Positions 1 to 4,707 of a stretch of 5,624 nt of DNA are shown here, one piece after another. The translations under genes and the position numbers were made by a program. A model generated the notes under the pieces. That model was not told where the DNA came from. It made no database searches and worked only from the letters and a program-made list of their open reading frames with translations. The DNA is taken from contig CALGUJ010000201.1 of assembly GCA_937902055.1 (NCBI GenBank), forward strand, positions 1-5,624, written 5' to 3'. The stretch is from an uncultured Pelolinea sp. Its GTDB lineage: Bacteria > Chloroflexota > Anaerolineae > Anaerolineales > Anaerolineaceae. Position 1 is the first letter of the stretch; each line of letters opens with the position of its first letter.

Positions 1-879
1 CATGGCTGGAATGATCACCAGGATCAGGACAACCGCGATGGCGGAAGCGCGCCCAGGTTGGAAATTCTTGTACATTTCCGTATAAAGCCGGTTGGCGATC
101 ACTTCGGTCCCATAATTACCGCCGGTCATCACATAAACAATATCAAAAATCTTCAGAACGTTGATCACCATGGTGGTGATCACAACAGTGATCGTTGGCA
201 GAATCTGGGGCACCATGATACGCCAGAAGACCATCCATTCATTGGCGCCGTCCACTCGGGCGGCTTCCAGTATCTCAGTCGGCACGCCTTTTAGGGCAGC
301 TGCCAGGATCGTCATGCAAAAACCGGTCCACATCCAAACGCCAACCACGATCAGGGCGACCGTGTTCAATTGCGGTTCTGTCAACCAGGATACCGCCTTT
401 CCCCCGAAAGATGTGACAATGGCGTTCAGCAAGCCAATTTGCACCTGGCCGGTATCATAGTTGTACATGAATTTCCAGATCACACCCGCCCCGACAAACG
501 AAATCGCCATGGGAAGGAAAATGATGGCTTTGGCAAACGCTTCGTAGCGCACCCGGTCAGCCAACACGGCGATCAGTAAACCCATTGCGACTGTGCCGCT
601 CACCATCAACAAAATCCATTTAATATTGTTCAAGAAAGCAGTTTGCATGATGGATGAGGTCAACGCATAATGGTAATTTTCGAAGATACCCCAACAAGCT
701 TCACCGGTTTTGCAGGCAGCAGAAGCCCAGCCGGTATTATCGATATTGCGCAGGCTCAGATAGAAAGTGTTCAAGCCTGGGTAAACGATAAAGATGGTCA
801 TCACGATCAGGGAGGGCAATAAATAAAGCCAGGGTGTAGCTGGTTTTTGGCGTAAAATGCCGAATTCGTTTTTGCTCAT
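1..879 (-). CDS. Sugar ABC transporter permease (MalF/AglF type), 3' end outside window
   Basis: Inner-membrane permease of a carbohydrate importer (CUT1 group, binding-protein-dependent transport family). The ATG at 879-877 follows an SD-like AAAGGGTG, and 293 codons stay open to the window edge, so the C-terminus is missing. Visible parts are a short cytoplasmic N-terminus (residues 1-15), a first membrane helix (about 17-36), an extracytoplasmic loop, further helices (about 86-107, 117-137, 172-195), and then the cytoplasmic EAA loop that contacts the ATPase: E205-A-A, G211, and I226-L-P. The stretch after it (MTGGNYGTEVIANRLY) resembles, from memory, AglF-type alpha-glucoside permeases; the substrate is inferred. 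It lies 126 bp downstream of the binding-protein gene, with a strong hairpin in the gap, and is probably in the same transcript. Its partner permease is expected just to the left. The family call is secure; the specific sugar is not. Confidence 0.93.
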   Translation of the reverse strand, partial: MSKNEFGILRQKPATPWLYLLPSLIVMTIFIVYPGLNTFYLSLRNIDNTGWASAACKTGEACWGIFENYHYALTSSIMQTAFLNNIKWILLMVSGTVAMGLLIAVLADRVRYEAFAKAIIFLPMAISFVGAGVIWKFMYNYDTGQVQIGLLNAIVTSFGGKAVSWLTEPQLNTVALIVVGVWMWTGFCMTILAAALKGVPTEILEAARVDGANEWMVFWRIMVPQILPTITVVITTMVINVLKIFDIVYVMTGGNYGTEVIANRLYTEMYKNFQPGRASAIAVVLILVIIPAM

Positions 880-925
880 TGCTTCACCCTTTCATCGATA
901 AGAAAATAATTGCACTAGTTCGGAT

Positions 926-953
926 GGGGTGCCGGTTTTCTTGCCGGCACCCC
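926..953 (-). promoter_or_regulatory. GC-rich intergenic hairpin between binding protein and permease
   Basis: Perfect 10-bp inverted repeat (GGGGTGCCGG / CCGGCACCCC) with an 8-nt loop, 52 bp after the binding-protein stop and 46 bp before the permease start. In the direction of transcription no U-run follows the stem, so it is not a classic intrinsic terminator. Its position matches the mRNA-stabilising or partially terminating hairpins found after binding-protein genes in importer operons such as malE-malF. The likely role, inferred, is to keep binding-protein mRNA more abundant than permease mRNA. Confidence 0.75.
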
Positions 954-1005
954 CTGCTTTACTGAAGAGATTTACAGAAGCAACAACGCAGTCATGACCG
1001 CGTTC

Positions 1006-2355
1006 TTACTTCAATGCCTCGGATTGAACAGCTGCCAAATCGGTCAGGATTGTGTCCAGGCTGCCGCCGTTGACGTAATCCGAAATCCCCTTGAATTCAG
1101 CCGATCCAAAGCCGCCGGGGATGGTGTCGCCGATATCAGGAGTGAATCCCTGGGTGGAAGCCAGCGCAGCACCTTTTTTAACCAATGCCGCGTCCACATA
1201 ATTGCCATCCGCGCCTTTGTTGGGCGACAAGTCGAAACTGGCTTTGGCCCAGTTTGCACCGCCTTCAACAGAGGACAAATATTTCACCAATGCCTTGACG
1301 GCCGGGCTGTCGGAGAATGCCATCAACCAGTCAGCCCCACCTTGTAAACCTTTGGCGCCGGGTACTGCAAAGAAATCGTAATCAGTACCGTAAACCAGAT
1401 CAGGATATTGCGCAGCGACATTGCCGCCGGCAAAACCGGATTGCTTGACCATCATGGCTTCCGGCGGATCGGAGAATACCTTGAAAATGGCATCGTTGAA
1501 GCCGATGGAAAGGGTGCCCTGGGCGCCGTCGATGGTGTACGTGGGATCCATGGCCCATTTGCCGTAAGTTTCATAAGCCTGTTTTACCCCCGCGTCGTTA
1601 TATGCCACTGAACCGTCCATGATGCCCAATACGTATTCCGGACCTTGCTGGACCAACAGGATATCCTGAACGAAATCGGTGCCGGTCCATCCGGTGGCAT
1701 CACCGGATTCCATGCCCATGCTCCACGGCACGTCGCCGTTGGCGACCATGCTTTCAACCAATGCGTCCAGTTCTTCCCAGGTGGCGGGAACGTTATATCC
1801 CTTGGCTTCGAAGACAGCCGGACTGTACCAGATGATGGTCTTGATGTCCGCTTTCACGGGCAGGCCGAGCCATTTCCCATTGACCGTACCGGGATCCTTG
1901 AAGAATTCGGCATAATTTTCACCATGCGCGCCGAGTTCATCCATTGTTTTTAGGGAATCTTCATATTGAACCAATTGCGCTACATTCCAAAAAGCAATAT
2001 CCGGCGGAGTGCCGGCTTGCACCTTGGTATCCAGCAAAGCCTGATCGCGGGTGGATTCTGGGACGATAACAACGCCGCAGGCATCCACGAACGGCTGCAG
2101 GATTTGATTCAATTTTTCTTCTTCCGTACCCGACCACTGGTAAAGCATGCTGATCTCATCCCCATTGGAAACACCGGTGCAGTCGATTCCCGATACGGGC
2201 GCAGCTTCCTCTGCTGGAGCTGCTTCCTCGACTGCCTCTGCCTGTTCTTCCGGTGCTGCTTCAACCGCTGTTTCTGCGGCGGCCGGTTGGCAAGCTACTA
2301 TTGCGAAAGATGCGATCGCAAGAATAGAAACCAAAAACCAAATTTTTCTAGACAT
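1006..2355 (-). CDS. Sugar ABC transporter substrate-binding lipoprotein (AglE-like)
   Basis: Extracellular solute-binding protein, family 1, of a CUT1 carbohydrate importer: it captures the sugar outside the membrane and delivers it to the permease pair. The 449-residue product has a lipoprotein signal peptide (SRK then a hydrophobic run) ending in the lipobox I19-V-A-C22, so C22 should be lipidated. Residues 23-55 are a low-complexity Ala/Glu/Pro tether, and the binding fold follows from about residue 57. The segment at about 323-351 (GTDYDFFAVPGAKG, then LQGGADWLMAFSD) and FNDAIFKVFSDPPEAMM upstream of it resemble AglE-type alpha-glucoside binding proteins; this comes from memory, not a search. 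The ATG is supported by GAGGAG 6 nt upstream and by the signal peptide. It lies 82 bp after lacI and before the permease. Lack of a visible operator or good promoter in that gap suggests readthrough from lacI. The length is normal and the gene looks intact. The sugar could be trehalose, maltose or sucrose. Confidence 0.93.
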   Translation of the reverse strand: MSRKIWFLVSILAIASFAIVACQPAAAETAVEAAPEEQAEAVEEAAPAEEAAPVSGIDCTGVSNGDEISMLYQWSGTEEEKLNQILQPFVDACGVVIVPESTRDQALLDTKVQAGTPPDIAFWNVAQLVQYEDSLKTMDELGAHGENYAEFFKDPGTVNGKWLGLPVKADIKTIIWYSPAVFEAKGYNVPATWEELDALVESMVANGDVPWSMGMESGDATGWTGTDFVQDILLVQQGPEYVLGIMDGSVAYNDAGVKQAYETYGKWAMDPTYTIDGAQGTLSIGFNDAIFKVFSDPPEAMMVKQSGFAGGNVAAQYPDLVYGTDYDFFAVPGAKGLQGGADWLMAFSDSPAVKALVKYLSSVEGGANWAKASFDLSPNKGADGNYVDAALVKKGAALASTQGFTPDIGDTIPGGFGSAEFKGISDYVNGGSLDTILTDLAAVQSEALK

Positions 2356-2437
2356 TTTTTTCTCCTCTTTTTATTTGTCTGATAGGCCGGAATTTGTTTT
2401 TTTTGTTTTTATTTCCACCTCCTGTTTTTCATTATTT
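2356..2437 (-). promoter_or_regulatory. A-rich leader of the binding-protein gene, with RBS
   Basis: This 82-bp gap between lacI and the binding-protein gene is very A-rich on the transcribed strand and should be unstructured. The working Shine-Dalgarno is GAGGAG at 2367-2362, 6 nt from the ATG. A second, even stronger SD-like sequence (AGGAGGTGG, 2423-2415) lies about 60 nt upstream with no ATG, GTG or TTG at usable distance after it. No inverted repeat like the lacI operator is present, and no convincing -35/-10 pair was found. Confidence 0.5.
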
Positions 2438-3466
2438 TTACAGATTTCTGCCGCTTGATTCACGAATAACCAAACGTGTCTGCAAGATGATTTCACTGCT
2501 TTCTTTGAAATCATCATTAATTTGTTGAATGAGCATATTGGCAGCACCTAAACCCAGGCTGTAGGCCGGTAAGTGGATGGTTGTCAGGGGAGGGATCACG
2601 TAACGCGCCAGAGCAATATCATCAAAGCCGACAACCGCCATATCGTCGGGGACGTGGATACCGTTTTCGTAAAGGGCGTTCATGGCGCCCAGGGCTACCG
2701 TATCGGAAGCGATGAATACCGCCGAGGGCAACGGTTCGACTTTCAGCAATTCCTGCATGGCCAGATAACCGGATTCCGGTGTACGATCACCCAAGACCAC
2801 AAATTTCTCATCGAAAGGCAGGTCATTCTTCTCCAGCACATTCCGATAGCCCTGCAGGCGGTCTTTGCTGCTGGCGAAATTCAGGGGCGCATTGGTGATG
2901 ATACCGATGCGCTCGTGCCCCAGCGCTGCCAAATGAGCAACAGCCATTTCGGCGCTTTTTTGATTATCAATATCAATGAAGGGGATATGAGAGCCGAGAA
3001 TCTTGCCCATCAGGACAATTTTGGCGCCTTCATTGAAAGCTTCCACCAGTTCGTAGTCATCTTCGGTTGGGCCGGAAACGATCAACCCATCCACATGGCG
3101 TTCGTTGATGAGCTTGGAGTAGCTTTTTTCTTTATCTTCGGGGGGCAGGGGTATGAAGAGTAACTGGTATCCATTATCGCGGATCACGCTGCTGATGCCC
3201 TGCATGACATCCTGGATGAACAAATCGGCATACGCTTTTTCGGGATTCTGGCGCAGCACCAGGCCGATCACGGAGGTCTTGCCGCGCGCCATTTTTTGAG
3301 CTGAAGAGTCGGGATGATAATTGAGCGTTCGGGCAGCTTCCAGTACGCGATCGCGAGTCTCCGGGCTGATGCGCATGCCTTCGATGTTATTCAGCACGAA
3401 AGAGACTGTCGTGGGAGAGACGCCTGCGGCTTTGGCCACATCCTGTGCGGTTGATCTTTTGATCAT
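2438..3466 (-). CDS. LacI-family transcriptional repressor of the sugar uptake operon
   Basis: A 342-residue DNA-binding regulator of the LacI/GalR family. The N-terminal helix-turn-helix spans about residues 6-27 (TAQDVAKAAGVSPTTVSFVL), followed by helix 3 and the hinge helix (about 53-62, with M59-A60). A periplasmic-binding-protein-like effector domain occupies about 65-340, with typical landmarks: DGLIVSG, A253-S-D, VGFDD (279-283) and the terminal RLVIRES strand. The effector is inferred to be the transported sugar or a derivative, because the gene sits directly before the binding-protein gene. The ATG at 3466 starts at the normal distance from the HTH; the SD before it is weak (GGGA). 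A 20-bp operator at 3489-3508 overlaps the expected transcription start, so it should repress itself and probably the downstream importer genes. In Sinorhizobium the aglEFGAK cluster is also accompanied by a LacI-type regulator (AglR), which fits this layout. Confidence 0.95.
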   Translation of the reverse strand: MIKRSTAQDVAKAAGVSPTTVSFVLNNIEGMRISPETRDRVLEAARTLNYHPDSSAQKMARGKTSVIGLVLRQNPEKAYADLFIQDVMQGISSVIRDNGYQLLFIPLPPEDKEKSYSKLINERHVDGLIVSGPTEDDYELVEAFNEGAKIVLMGKILGSHIPFIDIDNQKSAEMAVAHLAALGHERIGIITNAPLNFASSKDRLQGYRNVLEKNDLPFDEKFVVLGDRTPESGYLAMQELLKVEPLPSAVFIASDTVALGAMNALYENGIHVPDDMAVVGFDDIALARYVIPPLTTIHLPAYSLGLGAANMLIQQINDDFKESSEIILQTRLVIRESSGRNL

Positions 3467-3488
3467 AAGTCCCGTCTGCTAATACGCT

Positions 3489-3508
3489 TTGCTAAAACGC
3501 TTTAGCAA
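3489..3508. promoter_or_regulatory. LacI-type operator upstream of the repressor gene
   Basis: Inverted repeat with perfect 8-bp arms, TTGCTAAA and TTTAGCAA, around a 4-bp centre ACGC that contains the central CG typical of LacI/GalR operators. It begins 22 bp upstream of the repressor ATG and lies immediately downstream of the predicted -10 box, where bound repressor would block initiation. A degenerate overlapping copy of the left half (3477-3489) precedes it. Confidence 0.88.
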
Positions 3509-3509
3509 T

Positions 3510-3538
3510 ATAGTAGCAAAATCCCAGGACCAAGTCAA
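3510..3538 (-). promoter_or_regulatory. Promoter of lacI (and probably of the whole uptake operon)
   Basis: On the minus strand, -35 TTGACT (3538-3533) and -10 TACTAT (3515-3510) are separated by exactly 17 bp. TGC directly before the -10 gives an extended -10 motif. The expected start, about 7 nt past the -10, falls inside the operator at 3489-3508. No other equally good promoter was found before the binding-protein gene. Confidence 0.8.
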
Positions 3539-3596
3539 GTGTTTTTAAGGTTGGATTACAGGTTCAACCAAACCAGCGAAAAGGTTATGGGGGATT

Positions 3597-3863
3597 TCAG
3601 TTATTTATTTTACCGGCAAGTATGAAAAGAGAAACCCAACGAACGAGCAGGAAAGCGATCAGGCAAGCCAGCCCATGTTGAATTTGGGAAGAGAAACCCA
3701 AATACAATAAGAAAGATGCCAGGATAATACGGAGACCCGATTGCAGCATCGATTTCGAAACCATTTTTTGAGGATCAGTCGCGCTTTTATATTGAATGCC
3801 GGCAAATTGAATAGCTGCGAATATCCCTGCCAGCAGCGCTCCTGCGAAAGCCCAAAATATCAT
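3597..3863 (-). CDS. Small three-helix membrane protein, possibly AtpI/AtpR-like
   Basis: Hypothetical integral membrane protein of 88 residues from the ATG at 3863. Three hydrophobic segments are visible: about 3-22, 43-58 and 62-83, with a short polar loop (KSATDPQKMVSK) between the first two. The size, the three-helix pattern and the SGLRIILASFLLYLGF ... LIAFLLVRW segments recall the ATP synthase accessory families AtpI and AtpR (N-ATPase), including an Arg in helix 2 and another near the end of helix 3. This likeness is by eye and is weak evidence. No ATP synthase gene is nearby. A TTG at 3902 would add 13 residues (101 in all), but that codon directly abuts a TATAAT box at 3897-3892, so translation from it is unlikely if that box is used. 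A weak SD (GAGAGA) precedes the ATG. The gene lies 86 bp after rpsD and could be cotranscribed with it or use its own promoter. Confidence 0.62.
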   Translation of the reverse strand: MIFWAFAGALLAGIFAAIQFAGIQYKSATDPQKMVSKSMLQSGLRIILASFLLYLGFSSQIQHGLACLIAFLLVRWVSLFILAGKINN

Positions 3864-3891
3864 CGTCAATTCTCTCAGAAGAATAAAGAGA

Positions 3892-3924
3892 ATTATACGC
3901 AAGTCTGTCGTGCGGAGATGTCAA
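3892..3924 (-). promoter_or_regulatory. Candidate promoter for the small membrane protein
   Basis: On the minus strand a consensus TTGACA (3924-3919) and a consensus TATAAT (3897-3892) both lie between rpsD and the small gene. They are 21 bp apart, longer than the usual 16-18. Either only the -10 is used, with a poor -35, or the promoter needs an activator. If the -10 is used, transcription would start near 3885, about 20 nt before the ATG at 3863. Confidence 0.4.
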
Positions 3925-3949
3925 GTCACGGATTTGAGATGAAGAAAAA

Positions 3950-4552
3950 CTATCTTGAATAGAACTCAATCACTTGTTTGGGTTCACAGATAATGGGCAC
4001 CTCCGCAACGTGCGGCATGCTTAGCAGTTGCGCCTGGAAACCATCCGGTTGTACCTGCAGATACGCCACCGGGTTAGGGACCGGCGACAGATTCAATGTT
4101 TTGAGGAAATTCCAGCTTTTGGGAGCCATGCTGATGCGATCTCCGGGTTTTACTGCGAAAGAAGGGATATTCACGCGCAATCCGTTGACCAGTACGTGAC
4201 CATGGGAGACGTATTGGCGGGCGGCATAAATGGTCGGCGCGAATCCGGCACGCAAGACCAACGCATCCAGCCTGGTTTCCAGGAACTGGATCAGGCGCTC
4301 GTCGTAGTTGCCACGGCTTCTCAATGCCTTTCGGTAATAATTTCTCAATTGCTTTTCGCGAATGTTGTATTGACAGCGCAGCAACTGTTTTTGCAGCAAT
4401 TGTCGTTTAAATACCGAATCACGGGCCGGTCGATGGTCTGTTCCATGCTGACCGGGGGGAGTTGAACGCTTTTCCAGGATACGAATAGATTTGGGCGTCC
4501 AGCCTACGCCAAAACGCCGGGCAAGTTTTACTTTTGGACCGATTGTACTCAT
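3950..4552 (-). CDS. rpsD: 30S ribosomal protein S4, zinc-free divergent form
   Basis: Ribosomal protein S4, a primary 16S rRNA-binding protein of the small subunit. The 200 residues match the family length. Landmarks in order: N-terminal GPKVKLARRFG, the PPGQHG motif (32-37), the Q51-L..K55-Q..R59..Y62...E66-K-Q-L-R..Y-Y73 helix, the S4 RNA-binding domain (about 92-155, with LETRLDALVLRAGFA, ARQYVSHGHVLVNG and IPSFAVKPGD), and the family ending IEFYSR. The four N-terminal zinc-ligand cysteines of the C+ form are absent: the only cysteines are C60 and one near residue 188. The usually well-conserved SDYG and LREKQK stretches read SVFK and LLQKQL. Upstream codons reach an in-frame stop at once, so the ATG at 4552 is the first possible start; its nearest SD (GAGG) is about 13 nt away, longer than normal. 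The gene is not beside rpsK, rpoA or rplQ, unlike typical rpsD, so it may be a second, paralogous S4. Confidence 0.9.
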   Translation of the reverse strand: MSTIGPKVKLARRFGVGWTPKSIRILEKRSTPPGQHGTDHRPARDSVFKRQLLQKQLLRCQYNIREKQLRNYYRKALRSRGNYDERLIQFLETRLDALVLRAGFAPTIYAARQYVSHGHVLVNGLRVNIPSFAVKPGDRISMAPKSWNFLKTLNLSPVPNPVAYLQVQPDGFQAQLLSMPHVAEVPIICEPKQVIEFYSR

Positions 4553-4574
4553 GGTTTATTAAATACCTCGCTTG

Positions 4575-4594
4575 GCCGGGATTCAAAGACCGGC
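4575..4594 (-). promoter_or_regulatory. Leader hairpin of the S4 gene
   Basis: A GC-only 5-bp inverted repeat (GCCGG / CCGGC) with a 10-nt loop lies in the predicted 5' leader, just before the GAGG Shine-Dalgarno. S4 represses its own translation through leader structures in E. coli and Bacillus, so an S4-binding role is plausible, but the element is too small to assign to a known leader family by eye. Confidence 0.35.
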
Positions 4595-4616
4595 ACGATA
4601 TTAGGATCGAAGTGAA

Positions 4617-4645
4617 AGTATAGTAGAAAATCCCAATATATGCAA
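4617..4645 (-). promoter_or_regulatory. Promoter of the S4 gene with AT-rich upstream element
   Basis: Minus-strand -35 TTGCAT (4645-4640) and -10 TATACT (4622-4617) are separated by 17 bp. The roughly 35 bp upstream are almost purely A/T, resembling an UP element as expected for a highly expressed ribosomal gene. An overlapping alternative -10, TACTAT (4625-4620), is also present. The predicted start near 4610 gives a leader of about 58 nt. Confidence 0.62.
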
Positions 4646-4707
4646 GATATATATCATAAAAATAATAAATAAGGTTAATTGTTCTCCAAAGCGAAACGGA
4701 TAGATAA

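Noticed and set aside
162..182. Inverted repeat TGATCACC / GGTGATCA with a 5-nt loop
   Set aside because: It lies inside the permease coding region and encodes ordinary Val-Ile-Thr-Thr-Met-Val-Ile residues; probably chance.
2573..3163. 196-codon open frame on the plus strand
   Set aside because: It is a shadow of the LacI-family gene, whose domains are unmistakable on the other strand.
3549..3572. Short inverted repeat GGTTG / CAACC after the small membrane protein gene
   Set aside because: It has only 5 bp with a long loop and no U-run; too weak to call a terminator.
3945..3962. Possible terminator after the S4 gene (CTAT / ATAG stem followed by five U)
   Set aside because: A 4-bp A/T-rich stem is too weak and overlaps the stop codon; it was not called as a terminator.
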